This document shows positions 1-10,284 of a DNA stretch of 64,000 nt, in pieces; the stretch's first letter is position 1, and each line of letters starts with the position of its first letter. Made by a program: the position numbers and the translations under genes. The notes below the pieces were generated by a model, which was given only the letters and a program-made list of their open reading frames with translations, was not told the DNA's origin and did no database searches. Origin of the DNA: Enhydrobacter sp. (GTDB taxonomy: Bacteria > Pseudomonadota > Alphaproteobacteria > Reyranellales > Reyranellaceae); NCBI GenBank assembly GCA_025808875.1, contig CP075528.1:4400473-4464472 (forward strand), given 5' to 3'.

Positions 1-180
1 CTCGAGCAAGAAGACCATGATGCCGAAGACGGCGAGGATCACGCCGAGGCCGCCTACGGTGATGATCCAGTCGGCCGCCTTGTCGGCGAGGATGACGGAG
101 CGCTTCGTCGCCTTGTCGCGTCTGCCCACCAGGGCCGAGGCACCGCCCCCCTTGGCAGCGCTGGCTGCGTCCTGCGGCAT
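1..180 (-). CDS. pstC: Phosphate ABC transporter permease PstC, N-terminal fragment (cut by window edge)
   Basis: Only the first 60 codons are in the window. The readable part has a polar, Lys/Arg-rich start (MPQDAASAAKGGG...) followed by a hydrophobic segment around residues 38-59 that looks like the first membrane helix of a PstC-type permease. It lies 87 bp downstream of pstS on the same strand, the usual pstS-pstC order, and this context carries most of the assignment. PstC pairs with PstA in the inner membrane to pass phosphate delivered by PstS. The ATG at 178-180 is the first plausible start. The rest of the pst operon should lie to the left of the window. Confidence 0.7.
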   Translation of the reverse strand, partial: MPQDAASAAKGGGASALVGRRDKATKRSVILADKAADWIITVGGLGVILAVFGIMVFLLE

Positions 181-267
181 TCCGATCCCCCCGTCCCTGC
201 TACGCTGCGGCCCACCGGCCGCGATGACGGCGGCCGGCTTGTACCGGCCGCCGCGTTACATCCGATG

Positions 268-1245
268 CTACTTGATCTTCATCGCCTTGAGGTCGTCCTC
301 GGCGATCGCCGACGTGACCGGGAAATAGCCGTCCTTGACGGTCGCGGCCTGGCCTTCCTTCGAGTAGATGAACTTGATGAACTCCGCCCGCACCGGCTCG
401 ACCGGCTGGTTGGGATTGATGTTGGTGTAGATGTAGAGGAAGCGAGCCAGCGGGTACTCGCCCGCATAGGCCATCTCGGCCGTCGCCTCGATGCACTTGC
501 CACCGGACTTGGCCGACAGCGGGACGGCCTTGACGTCGGCGGTCTTGTAGCCGATGCCCGAGTAGCCGATGGCGAACTTGTCGGAGGCGATGCCCTGCAC
601 CACCGTCGACGAGCCGGGCTGTTCCTTCACCGAGTCCTTGTAGTCGCCATTGAACAGCGCGACTTCCTTGAAGTAGCCGTAGGTGCCCGAAGCCGAATTG
701 CGGCCGTAGAGCGAGATCGGCTTGTTCGCCCATTCGCCCTCGACGCCGAGCTGCGACCAGGTCGTGATGTCCTTGTCGTTGCCGCCCTTGCGCGTCTTGG
801 AGAAGATCGCGTCGACTTGCTGCAGCGACAGGCACTTGATCGGATTGTCCTTGTGGACGAACACAGCGAGCGCGTCGACGGCGCTGCGGATCACCATCGG
901 CTTGTAGCCATACTTCTTTTCGAAGGCGTCGATCTCGGCGCCCTTCATCGGACGCGACATCGGCCCGAACTGGGCCGTGCCGGCGACGAGGGCCGGTGGC
1001 GCCGTCGAGGAACCCTTGCCCTCGATCTCGATCTTCACGTTCGGGTACATCTTGTTGAAGCCCTCGGCCCACAACGTCATCAGATTGTTGAGGGTGTCCG
1101 AGCCGATCGACTTCAGATTGCCCGAGATGCCGCTGACCGGCTTGTAATTCGGCAGCTTGGGATCGATGCCCTCTGCCTGGCCCGGCGCGGCCATTCCGAA
1201 GACCATCGCGGCAGTGGCCGCGGAAAGCACGATACGACGTTTCAT
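268..1245 (-). CDS. pstS: Periplasmic phosphate-binding protein PstS
   Basis: A 325-residue protein with a Sec signal peptide ending near AAPGQAEG (about residue 23). It binds phosphate in the periplasm and hands it to PstCAB. Family marks are GSDTLNNLM near the mature N-terminus, the GKGSSTAPPAL segment, the FGPMSRPM segment and the SGTYGYFKE segment, all typical of the PstS/SphX phosphate-binding fold. The chosen ATG has AGGAGG six to eight bases upstream and gives a clean signal peptide; upstream in-frame starts would precede the Shine-Dalgarno. A Pho box lies 67-84 bp upstream of the start, so induction by PhoB under phosphate limitation is expected. It sits between phoR and pstC in one orientation. 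Confidence 0.93.
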   Translation of the reverse strand: MKRRIVLSAATAAMVFGMAAPGQAEGIDPKLPNYKPVSGISGNLKSIGSDTLNNLMTLWAEGFNKMYPNVKIEIEGKGSSTAPPALVAGTAQFGPMSRPMKGAEIDAFEKKYGYKPMVIRSAVDALAVFVHKDNPIKCLSLQQVDAIFSKTRKGGNDKDITTWSQLGVEGEWANKPISLYGRNSASGTYGYFKEVALFNGDYKDSVKEQPGSSTVVQGIASDKFAIGYSGIGYKTADVKAVPLSAKSGGKCIEATAEMAYAGEYPLARFLYIYTNINPNQPVEPVRAEFIKFIYSKEGQAATVKDGYFPVTSAIAEDDLKAMKIK

Positions 1246-1311
1246 GGGACCTCCTCTGTCTCGCCCGCGGAGAGTCCTAGGGAAGCGACAAGAAGGGACT
1301 ATTTCGGAAAG

Positions 1312-1329
1312 GTTACAGTTGGATGACAC
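1312..1329 (-). promoter_or_regulatory. Pho box upstream of pstS
   Basis: On the minus strand the 18 bp read GTGTCATCCAACTGTAAC. The known PhoB consensus is CTGTCAT, a 4-bp spacer, then CTGT(C/A)A(C/T). Here only the first base differs, the spacer is exactly 4 bp, and the second half ends AAC as allowed. It lies 67 bp upstream of the pstS start codon, a normal position for PhoB activation. No PhoB gene is in the window; its partner kinase PhoR is directly upstream. Confidence 0.75.
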
Positions 1330-1436
1330 GGCCTGCTCACCATCGTCGCGCCTGTGGGTGGATCGGCCGCGGCCGCGGTGCGAGCTTTCCACCATCCCTC
1401 CGCGGGCGCCGTCCGCTTCAATGGGCCATCTGGTCG

Positions 1437-1530
1437 ATTATCCATTAAAATCAATGACTTGTGATGTCTCACGGAAGACACCGGTGAGACATCGGCCGTT
1501 GCGGCCCGTAGATGAGTGAGACGTCGAACT
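1437..1530. repeat. Dispersed TGAGACAT repeat, copy A
   Basis: A segment beginning near TATCCATTAAAATCAATG and continuing through GATGTCTCAC, GGTGAGACAT and GATGAGTG is repeated with few changes at 29638-29720. Both copies keep the order of these blocks, and the copy-A spacer between GTCTCAC and GTGAGACAT is longer. Both copies are intergenic, here between phoR and pstS. It is AT-richer than its surroundings. No coding potential is evident. It could be an intergenic mosaic repeat or the end of a lost mobile element. Confidence 0.7.
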
Positions 1531-1571
1531 GCCTTTGCTCCGGCCAGAACGACCCTGATGCGGCGGCGCGT

Positions 1572-2942
1572 TCAGCGGGCGGCGGCGACCGGCAGGACGA
1601 CGGTGAAGACCGAGCCCTCGCCCGGTGTGCTGCGGATCTCGAGGCGGCCGCGATGGCGGTTGACGACGTGCTTGACGATGGCGAGGCCGAGGCCGGTGCC
1701 GCCGAGCTGGCGCGAGCGCGCCGAATCGACTCGATAGAAGCGTTCGGTGAGTCGCGGCAGGTGGCCGGCGGCGATGCCCTCGCCCCGGTCGGCGACGGCG
1801 ACGGCGATCCAGTCGCCACCGAGCGGCCGCGCCGTCACGGTGACCGCCGTCGCCGCGCGAGCGTACTTGAGCGCGTTGTCGATCAGGTTCTGGAACACGA
1901 TGGTGAGTTCGTCGGCGTCGCCGCGCACCGACGGCAGGTTCGCCTCGATGGCGAGATCCAGCGCGACATCGCGCTGGCTGGCCTTGAGCTGCAGCAGGTC
2001 GCGCACGCCTTCCAGCACGCGGCCGAGGTCGACGGCGGCGGCGGGCATGGCGTGCTCGTGCTGCTCGATGCGCGACAGCATCAGGAGGTCGTCGACCAGG
2101 CGGCGCATGCGGTCGGCCTGCTCGGCCATGATGCCGAGGAAGCGCTCGCGCGCCGCCGGATCGTCGCGCGCCGGGCCGCGCAGGGTCTCGATGAAGCCGG
2201 CGAGGCCCGCGATCGGCGTCTTGAGCTCGTGGCTGGCGTTGGCGACGAAATCGGCGCGCATGCGCTCGGCGCGGCGCAATGCGGTGGTGTCGTGCAGCAC
2301 GACGAGCGCCAACGAGCCGTCGGCGGCGGCGCGCGGCAGGCGCTGGACGTGGGCAACCATGTCGAGCTCGGGGGCGCCGGCCAGCACGAACTCGACCTCG
2401 GCGCGATCGGGATGGGTGAAGTTGCCGTCGGCGCCGGTGACGAGCAGCCCGTCGAGCGCGGCGAGTAGCTGCGGCTGGCGCAAGGTCATGGACAGGTCGC
2501 GTTCGGCCGCGACCGGTCCGAGCAGAGCGCGCGCCGCGCGGTTGGTGCGCACGACGCGGCGCTGACGGTCGACGGCGATCAGCGGGTCGGGCAGGCCGTC
2601 GACGACGGTCTGGGCGGAGGCGGCGAGATTGTCGGTCGCCGCGCGCTGGCGGCGCCAGCCGGCGGCGAGGGTGGCGGCGGCGGTGGCGAGCTCCTCGGTG
2701 GCGGGCGCGAAGGGCAGGCGCGGCATGACCGGCTCGCGCTCGCCCGACAGCTCGGCGACGAAGCGGGCGAAGCGGGCGAGCGATTCGAGGTAGCGCTGGA
2801 CCAGCAGCACGGTGACGAGGCCGATGCCCGCCATCGCCAACAGCATGGCATGGCCGGAGAGCTCGTCCGACCACCACAGGACAGCCAGCGCCAGGTAGGA
2901 CGGCGCGAGGACGGCGAGGTTGGCGGCGAGCGTGCGGCGCAT
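1572..2942 (-). CDS. phoR: Phosphate-regulon sensor histidine kinase PhoR
   Basis: A 456-residue membrane-bound kinase. Two hydrophobic segments lie in residues 8-24 and 31-48, followed by a PAS-like domain (about 105-220) and the catalytic core. The H-box FVANASHELKTP puts the phosphorylated histidine near residue 238; the N-box is QNLIDNALKY (about 351-360), the D-box DRGEGI (about 385-390) and the G2 box GGTGLGLAI (about 415). PhoR phosphorylates PhoB in low phosphate and dephosphorylates it in high phosphate. Location directly upstream of pstS, with a Pho box between, supports PhoR over other family kinases. The phoB gene is not here. Confidence 0.88.
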   Translation of the reverse strand: MRRTLAANLAVLAPSYLALAVLWWSDELSGHAMLLAMAGIGLVTVLLVQRYLESLARFARFVAELSGEREPVMPRLPFAPATEELATAAATLAAGWRRQRAATDNLAASAQTVVDGLPDPLIAVDRQRRVVRTNRAARALLGPVAAERDLSMTLRQPQLLAALDGLLVTGADGNFTHPDRAEVEFVLAGAPELDMVAHVQRLPRAAADGSLALVVLHDTTALRRAERMRADFVANASHELKTPIAGLAGFIETLRGPARDDPAARERFLGIMAEQADRMRRLVDDLLMLSRIEQHEHAMPAAAVDLGRVLEGVRDLLQLKASQRDVALDLAIEANLPSVRGDADELTIVFQNLIDNALKYARAATAVTVTARPLGGDWIAVAVADRGEGIAAGHLPRLTERFYRVDSARSRQLGGTGLGLAIVKHVVNRHRGRLEIRSTPGEGSVFTVVLPVAAAR

Positions 2943-3015
2943 GCCCGCCGACTATAGCGCGGTGGCCTCGTGCCCGTCCGGTGACGTCGCGTGCACACGG
3001 CCGCCGCCGAAACGG

Positions 3016-6000
3016 CTACAGCGCGGCGGACGCGGTCCTGGCGACGGGCTTGCGACGCTCCTCGAGGCGCTGCAGCACGGTGAAGAACGACGGCACGAAC
3101 AGGACGGCAAGGCAGGTAGAGGCGATCATGCCGCTGAACACGCAGAGGCCGAGCGAGACGCGCGCCGCCGCGCCGGCACCGCTGGCGATCACGAGCGGCA
3201 CGACGCCGAGGATGAAGGCGAAGGACGTCATGAGGATCGGCCTGAGGCGTCGCACTGCGGCCTCAAGCGCGGCCTGCTCGATCGGCTTGCCGTGGACGAT
3301 GCGCTCCTCGCGCGCCACCTCGACGATCAGGATGGCGTTCTTGGCGCCGAGCGCGATCAGCAGCACCAGCCCGATCTGGGTGTAGAGATTGTTGCCGAGC
3401 TCGGGGATCGGGGTCAGGGCGATGGCCGGACCGATCAGCGCGAGCGGCACGGCGAAGATCACGGCGAAGGGCGACAGCCAACTCTCGTACTGGCCGGCGA
3501 GGCAGAGATAGACCAGCACAATCGCCAGGCCGAAGATGTAAACGAGCTGCGGCCCGACCAGCTTCTCCTGGTAGGACATCCCCGTCCATTCGTAGCTCGT
3601 TCCGGGCGGCAGGGTCTGGGCGGCGACCTGCTCCATCAGTTCGATGGCCTCGCCGGAACTGAAGCCGGTCGCCGGCATGCCGACGACCGCCGCCGAGGGA
3701 TAGAGATTGTAGAGGCTGATGATCGACGAGCCGAGCACCGGGCGCAGCTGCGCCAGCGCGCCGATCGGCACCATCTTGCCGGTCGCGCTGCGCACGTTGA
3801 GCTTGAGGACGTCCTCGGGCCGGGCGCGGTACTGCGAATCGGCCTGCACGAAGACCTGCAGGCTGAGCCCGAACTTGTTGAAGCGGTTGACGAAGGTCGA
3901 ACCGAGATAGGCCGACAGGGTCGAGAACACGTCGCCCACCGAGACCTGCAGCGTCTCGGCCTTGGAGCGGTCGACGTCGAGCTCGATGTAGGGGGCGTCG
4001 GCGCGGAAGGACGTCAGGATGTGGGAGATCGAACTCTGCGTCTTCGCCTTGGCGATGACGGCGTCGGCGACGTCCTGCAGCCGCACGAGATCGAAGCTGC
4101 CGTCGCGCTGCTCGATCTGCATCTGGAAGCCCGAGGCATTGCCGATGCCCTGGATGGGCGGCGGGATGATGACGAAACCGCTGCCGTCGGACAGCGTCTG
4201 CATCTTCTGCGAAAGGCCGAAGAAGAGCGTCTTGAGATCCTGGCCATTGGCCGTGGTGCGCTCGCTCCAGTCCTTGAGAATGACGTAGGCGGTGCCTGAA
4301 TTGGCGAGCGACGCGCTGTTGTCGAGGACGGAGATGCCGGAGATGGCGACGACGCGATCGACGCCCGGCGTATCCTTGGCGATCCGCGTGACCTCGGCCA
4401 TCGCCGCCTCGGTGCGCTCGAGCGAGGCGCCGGCCGGCAGCTGCACGCCGATCACGACGTAACCCTGGTCCTCGAGCGGGATGAAGCCGGTCGGCACGCG
4501 CAGGAGCGCCCACAGGCCGCCGGCCGACAGCAGCACGGCCAGCGCGATCATGAGGACGCTGCGGCGGACCATGACGGCGATCAGGCGGCCATAGGCGCGC
4601 TCGAAGCGGTCGTAGCCTGAATTGAAGGCGCGGAAGAAGATGTTGCGCTTCTCCGGCGGCGTCGCCGGCCGCAGCCAGAGCGCGCACTGGGTAGGCTTGA
4701 GCGTGGCGGCATTGACGGCGCTGATGAACGCGGTGGCCGCGATCACCAGCGCGAACTGGGCGAACATCTGGCCGGTCAGACCCGGGATGAACGAAGCCGG
4801 GATGAACACGGCCATCAGCACGAGGGTGATGCCGATGACAGGTCCGAGCAGCTCCTCCATCGCCTTGATGGCGGCGTCGCGGCCCGACATGCCGCGCTGG
4901 ATGTAGTGGCTGACGCCCTCGACGATGACGATGGCGTCGTCGACCACGATGCCGATGGCCAATACGATGCCGAACATGGTCGACAGGTTGATCGTGAACC
5001 CGAGCGCGGCCATCACGGCAAAGGCGCCGATGATGGTCACCGGAATGGTGGTCGCCGGCACCAGCATGGCGCGCCAGTCCTGCACGAACAGCACGATCAC
5101 GATCAGGACCAGAACGCCAGCCTCGAGCAGGGTCATGAAGACCTCGTCGATCGAGGCCTTGACGAACTTGGTCGTGTCGAAGGGCACGACGTAGGTGAGA
5201 CCCGGCGGGAAGGTGCGCGCGAGTTCGGCCATCTTCTTGTCGACCGCCAGCGCGACGCTGAGCGCATTGGCCTCGGGCGTCGTGTAGATGGCCATCGCAG
5301 CGGCGGGCTTGCCGTCGAGCTTGGCGTCCTGCGCGTAGTTCTGCGCGCCGAGCTCGACTCGCCCCACATCCTTGACCCGCACGATGCGGCCGCCGCTGCC
5401 GCTGGAGGCCTTGACGACGATGTTGCCGAACTCCTCGGGGCTGGCCAGTCGCCCCTGGACGTCGATGGTGTACTGGAAATCCTGGCCCCTGGCGGCCGGC
5501 GGCGTGCCGACCTGGCCGGCCGTCACCGACTGGTTCTGCGACTGCACCACCTTGATGACGTCGGCTGGCGTCAGTCCGTAGGTGTAGAGAAGCTGCGGGT
5601 CGAGCCACAGGCGCATCGAGTACTGACCCACACCCAGCACCTGCACGTTGCCGACGCCCGGCACGCGCGCCAGCTCGTTCACCAGGTTGATGGTGGCATA
5701 GTTGCTCATGTAGAGGCTGTCGAAGCGCGCGTCGGGCGACTGCAGCATCACGATCTCGAGGATCGAGGTCGACTTCTTCTGCACCGTCACGCCCTGCGCC
5801 TGTACGGACTGGGGCAGGGCGGCCAGCGCGGCACTCACCCGGTTCTGCACCAGGACCTGCGCGAAATCGAGATCGGTGCCGATCTCGAAGGTGACGGTGA
5901 GCGTATAGGTGCCGGAATCGGTGCTCGTCGATTGCATGTAGATCATGCGCTCGACGCCGTTGACCTGCAGCTCGATCGGCAGCGCGATCGTGTCGACGAC

Positions 6001-6171
6001 GGTCTTGGCCGACGCGCCGGGATAGGTCGTCGTGACCTGCACGGTGGGCGGCACGATGTTGGGATACTGCGCGATCGGCAGGGTGAAGGCGGCGACCGCG
6101 CCGATCAGCGTGATCACGATGGCCAGCACGTTGGCCAGCACCGGCCTGTCGATGAAGAACCGCGAGATCAT
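3016..6171 (-). CDS. RND multidrug efflux pump, inner-membrane transporter (HAE1/AcrB-like)
   Basis: A 1051-residue proton-driven exporter of the AcrB/MexB type, normal full length. It starts with the diagnostic MISRFFIDRPVLANVLAI first helix. The intramembrane proton-relay residues are present: adjacent Asp-Asp in the TM4 motif GIVVDDAIVIVEG near residue 408 and Lys in ALGAKNAILIVE near residue 940. Large periplasmic porter domains follow TM1 and TM7. It starts 19 bp after the adaptor gene ends, so the two are one operon in adaptor-transporter order. No outer-membrane channel gene is adjacent, so a TolC-type protein must come from elsewhere. Substrates (drugs, solvents, bile acids) cannot be told from sequence. 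Confidence 0.93.
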   Translation of the reverse strand: MISRFFIDRPVLANVLAIVITLIGAVAAFTLPIAQYPNIVPPTVQVTTTYPGASAKTVVDTIALPIELQVNGVERMIYMQSTSTDSGTYTLTVTFEIGTDLDFAQVLVQNRVSAALAALPQSVQAQGVTVQKKSTSILEIVMLQSPDARFDSLYMSNYATINLVNELARVPGVGNVQVLGVGQYSMRLWLDPQLLYTYGLTPADVIKVVQSQNQSVTAGQVGTPPAARGQDFQYTIDVQGRLASPEEFGNIVVKASSGSGGRIVRVKDVGRVELGAQNYAQDAKLDGKPAAAMAIYTTPEANALSVALAVDKKMAELARTFPPGLTYVVPFDTTKFVKASIDEVFMTLLEAGVLVLIVIVLFVQDWRAMLVPATTIPVTIIGAFAVMAALGFTINLSTMFGIVLAIGIVVDDAIVIVEGVSHYIQRGMSGRDAAIKAMEELLGPVIGITLVLMAVFIPASFIPGLTGQMFAQFALVIAATAFISAVNAATLKPTQCALWLRPATPPEKRNIFFRAFNSGYDRFERAYGRLIAVMVRRSVLMIALAVLLSAGGLWALLRVPTGFIPLEDQGYVVIGVQLPAGASLERTEAAMAEVTRIAKDTPGVDRVVAISGISVLDNSASLANSGTAYVILKDWSERTTANGQDLKTLFFGLSQKMQTLSDGSGFVIIPPPIQGIGNASGFQMQIEQRDGSFDLVRLQDVADAVIAKAKTQSSISHILTSFRADAPYIELDVDRSKAETLQVSVGDVFSTLSAYLGSTFVNRFNKFGLSLQVFVQADSQYRARPEDVLKLNVRSATGKMVPIGALAQLRPVLGSSIISLYNLYPSAAVVGMPATGFSSGEAIELMEQVAAQTLPPGTSYEWTGMSYQEKLVGPQLVYIFGLAIVLVYLCLAGQYESWLSPFAVIFAVPLALIGPAIALTPIPELGNNLYTQIGLVLLIALGAKNAILIVEVAREERIVHGKPIEQAALEAAVRRLRPILMTSFAFILGVVPLVIASGAGAAARVSLGLCVFSGMIASTCLAVLFVPSFFTVLQRLEERRKPVARTASAAL

Positions 6172-6190
6172 CGGCGCTCTCCCCGCGCGA

Positions 6191-7357
6191 TCACTTGGAA
6201 GGCGTTGAGGCAGCCGGCGGAGGCTCGATCTTGGTCGGCTTGGGCACGACCTTGTTGCCCGGGATCGCGCGGCCGCTGGTCGACAGCACGACGCGATCGT
6301 CAGGCGACAGGCCCGACATGATGACCCGCATGCCGCCGACCGTCGCCTGGCCGGTGGTCACGTGCTTCTGCTCGACGACATCGTCCTTGTTGACTACCAG
6401 CAGGTACTTTCCGGCCTGGTCCTCGGCGAGCACGCGGTTGGGCACCAGCAGGGCCTGCTGGTCGGGCGCGCCGGTCGGAATGCGCGCCCGCACGAAGAAG
6501 CCCGGCAGGAGCGCGCCGCTGGCGTTCTGGAACAGCCCGCGCACCTGTATGGTGCCGGTGGTGCTGTCGAGCTCGGGCGAGACGTAGTTGAGATTGCCGG
6601 CGTGCGGGAAGCCCTGTTCGTTCATCAGCCCGATCTCCATCGGCACCCGGCTGAGCTCCTCGAGCGTTAGGCGGCGGTCGCCGATGTTGGCGCGGATCGA
6701 CAGGACTTCCTGTTCGCTCAACGTGAAAGTGGCATAGATCGGATCGAGCTGAACGATGGTCGCGAGCTTGGTGGCGACGCCGTTGCCGACCAGCTCGCCG
6801 ACCGAGACGAGATGGCGCGTGACGATCCCGTCGAACGGCGCGAGGACCTTGGTGTAGCCGAGATTGGTCTTGGCGATCACGAGGCTGGCCTCGTTGTTCT
6901 CGACGGTGGCCGCCGCCGAATCGCGGGACGCTTTGGCCTGGTCGTAGCTGACCTGCGCCGACACGTTCTGGCGCAGCAGCGTCTCCTGGCGGACGAATTC
7001 GGCCTGCGCCTTCACGAGCTGGGCCTTGGCCGATTCGAGCTGGGCCTCGGCCTGCTTCACCTGCGCTTCGTAGCTGACCGGCTCGATCTGGAACAGCACG
7101 TCGCCCTTCTTCACGAGCGCACCGTCCTTGTAGTCGATCGACACGAGGAAGCCCTGGACACGCGCGACCAGATCCACGGTGGCGAACGCCTGGGTGTTGC
7201 CGGTCAGCTCGGCGTAAGGAGTGACCGCCTGCTTCAGCGGCTGGGCAACACTGATCTCGGGTGGCGGTGGCGCCACCAGCTTGTTCTCGGGCTTGCAACT
7301 CGTCAGCGCCAGAGCGACGACGAGGCCTGCAGCGACACGGCTTGATGCGATTGCCAT
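6191..7357 (-). CDS. RND efflux periplasmic adaptor subunit (membrane fusion lipoprotein)
   Basis: A 388-residue AcrA/MexA-type adaptor linking the inner-membrane RND pump to an outer-membrane channel. A short signal sequence ends in the lipobox LTSC, so Cys at about residue 20 should be acylated and anchor the protein. The lipoyl half-motif VDLVARVQGFL, a long coiled-coil hairpin rich in Ala, Gln and Glu (about residues 100-170), the return half-motif YTKVLAPFDGIVTRHLVSVGELV and a beta-barrel/membrane-proximal region follow in family order. It is first in a two-gene operon with the transporter. GGGGGGAG sits just before the ATG as ribosome-binding site. No local regulator gene is seen. Confidence 0.92.
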   Translation of the reverse strand: MAIASSRVAAGLVVALALTSCKPENKLVAPPPPEISVAQPLKQAVTPYAELTGNTQAFATVDLVARVQGFLVSIDYKDGALVKKGDVLFQIEPVSYEAQVKQAEAQLESAKAQLVKAQAEFVRQETLLRQNVSAQVSYDQAKASRDSAAATVENNEASLVIAKTNLGYTKVLAPFDGIVTRHLVSVGELVGNGVATKLATIVQLDPIYATFTLSEQEVLSIRANIGDRRLTLEELSRVPMEIGLMNEQGFPHAGNLNYVSPELDSTTGTIQVRGLFQNASGALLPGFFVRARIPTGAPDQQALLVPNRVLAEDQAGKYLLVVNKDDVVEQKHVTTGQATVGGMRVIMSGLSPDDRVVLSTSGRAIPGNKVVPKPTKIEPPPAASTPSK

Positions 7358-7420
7358 ACTCCCCCCGGAAGCACGCTCGACGGATAGCGCATCTTCAGAT
7401 CGTGCGCCACTTGAGGTGGA

Positions 7421-8080
7421 TCAGTCCGGGTCCGGCGGAGCAAACAGGCGGATGGCCAGCAGGCCGTACACGAAGCCGCCGATATGCGCCACCCAGGCCA
7501 CCGGCGTGCCGTCCGACCCCGGCGCACCGCCGAACAGGCCGAAGAAGACGTTGATGCCGATCCAGATGCCGGCGACCGGCAAGAGCGACGGCAGGTTGCC
7601 GACCCGGCGCATCATCATGAGCACCGCGCCGAATACACCGCTCACCGCGCCTGATGCCCCGACCACCGGGTCGGCAGAGTCAGGATAGGAGAGGACGTGG
7701 ACGAGACCGGCGACCATGCCGGCCGACAGGTAGAAGACGACGAAGCGGCGCGAGCCGAGCAGCCGCTCGACCGGTGCTCCGAAGGCGGCGAGGCTCAGCA
7801 TGTTGATGCCGAGATGGACCCAGCCGCCATGGATGAACTGATAGGTGAATGGCGCGGCGATCAGGGCCGGCAGGCCGGCGCCGATGTCGCTGGTATAGGC
7901 CGCGGGCACCAGCCCGAGCCCCAGCACGATCTCGTCGTCGAGCTGCGCATCGACCATCAGCCGCACGACCTGGACGGCGATGTTGATGCCGATCAGCCAC
8001 AGGATCGCCGGCGGCAGGTTGATCGCACGCTCGCCGGGGCCACGCTCCGGTCCTCGACGCCTGAAGTCGTCGAAAGGCAT
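7421..8080 (-). CDS. Rhomboid-family intramembrane serine protease
   Basis: A 219-residue polytopic membrane protein with about six hydrophobic segments. The catalytic dyad is visible: Ser143 in GASGAVSG and His199 in VAWVAHIGGF. The oxyanion/L1 region motif HGGWVHLGINM (about residues 84-94) is also intact. Rhomboids cut other membrane proteins within or near their transmembrane helices. The N-terminal 20 residues are charged and cytoplasmic-looking. It is followed on the same strand by the RND operon, with 63 bp between, and preceded by argG; neither neighbour suggests a substrate. Confidence 0.9.
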   Translation of the reverse strand: MPFDDFRRRGPERGPGERAINLPPAILWLIGINIAVQVVRLMVDAQLDDEIVLGLGLVPAAYTSDIGAGLPALIAAPFTYQFIHGGWVHLGINMLSLAAFGAPVERLLGSRRFVVFYLSAGMVAGLVHVLSYPDSADPVVGASGAVSGVFGAVLMMMRRVGNLPSLLPVAGIWIGINVFFGLFGGAPGSDGTPVAWVAHIGGFVYGLLAIRLFAPPDPD

Positions 8081-8110
8081 CCTTCGCTCCGCAATTGCGA
8101 CGCCGCGGCG

Positions 8111-9367
<1,257 letters not shown>

Positions 9368-9458
9368 GGCTGCCCCTCGGGCTTCTGTGCGGCGTCGGAA
9401 AGCGCGGGACTATAGCCACGGCCCTTGGCCGGGCAAGCGTTGGAGGAGAGACTGGGAC

Positions 9459-10277
9459 ATGCGTTTGGGCCGGCTATTCACCCTCCTAATGACGGCATCG
9501 ACGCTGCTGGCACCTCGCGCGGGCGCCGCGGCTGGTTGCGACACCAACGATGCGGCAACCTCCATCCGCACCTCGGGCGGAAACTGCTTCTCATTCCATG
9601 CCTCGCCCGGCAGCGCCTCCGGTGGTCCGCTGATCGTGTTCATGCACGGTGACGGCGGCGGCTCGGTGAGTGCCGCCTACTGGACCGTCCTGACGCAACA
9701 GGCCGATGCACTTGCCGCGGCAACCTCGGCGCGCTTCGTCGTCCTGGTGCGACCGGGCTACGCGTCGCCGGGCGGCCGTTCGAGCGGCTCGGCCAAGTCC
9801 GGCGACGACGACTACACGCCGGCGAACGTAAAGCTCGCCGCCGAGGCGATCGCTGCACTGAAGAACCGCTTTCAGGCGTCGCGCACCGTGGTCGGCGGAA
9901 CCTCGGGCGGAGCGGCCACGGCTGCCCTCGTCATGGGCCGTCATGCCGGAACCGCCGATGCCGCGTGGCTCAACGCCTGTCCTTGTCAGGTCCAGCCCTG
10001 GCGGGCCTGGCGCGAGCAATCGGCGGGCCGACGCACACCGTGGACGGCCTCGCTGTCTCCGGACGAGAATCTGTCGGGCGTCGCCATCGGCGCGCGCATC
10101 GTCGTGATCGCGGGTGACAAGGACTCCAACACGCCGCCAAGATTCTCGCAGGCCTATGTCGACGCCGCCCGCACACGCGGTGTCGATGCGCATCTGGTCA
10201 TGGCGCCAGGCGCCACGCACGGCAGGGTCTGGCGCAGCGCGGAGGCGGCGGCCGCGTTACGCGGGTTGCTGCGCTGA
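9459..10277 (+). CDS. Secreted alpha/beta-hydrolase-fold protein
   Basis: A 272-residue protein with a signal peptide (MRLGRLFTLLMTASTLLAPRAGAAAG). The mature part carries an alpha/beta-hydrolase pattern: HGDGGG near the oxyanion hole, the nucleophile elbow GGTSGGAA with the likely catalytic Ser, an Asp in VIAGDKDSNTP, and a C-terminal His in GATHGRVW. The substrate is unknown; esterase/peptidase-like activity in the periplasm is the broad inference. Four cysteines may form disulphides. GGAGGAG 11 bases before the ATG at 9459 decides this start over an upstream in-frame one. It may be co-transcribed with the methyltransferase 7 bp downstream. Confidence 0.75.
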   Translation: MRLGRLFTLLMTASTLLAPRAGAAAGCDTNDAATSIRTSGGNCFSFHASPGSASGGPLIVFMHGDGGGSVSAAYWTVLTQQADALAAATSARFVVLVRPGYASPGGRSSGSAKSGDDDYTPANVKLAAEAIAALKNRFQASRTVVGGTSGGAATAALVMGRHAGTADAAWLNACPCQVQPWRAWREQSAGRRTPWTASLSPDENLSGVAIGARIVVIAGDKDSNTPPRFSQAYVDAARTRGVDAHLVMAPGATHGRVWRSAEAAAALRGLLR

Positions 10278-10284
10278 GGAAGTC

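Noticed and set aside
3263..5608. Long frame of 781 codons on the minus strand inside the RND transporter gene
   Set aside because: It is a GC-rich out-of-frame shadow; the product is Arg/Gly/His repeats with no family match, while the other frame gives a perfect AcrB-type protein.
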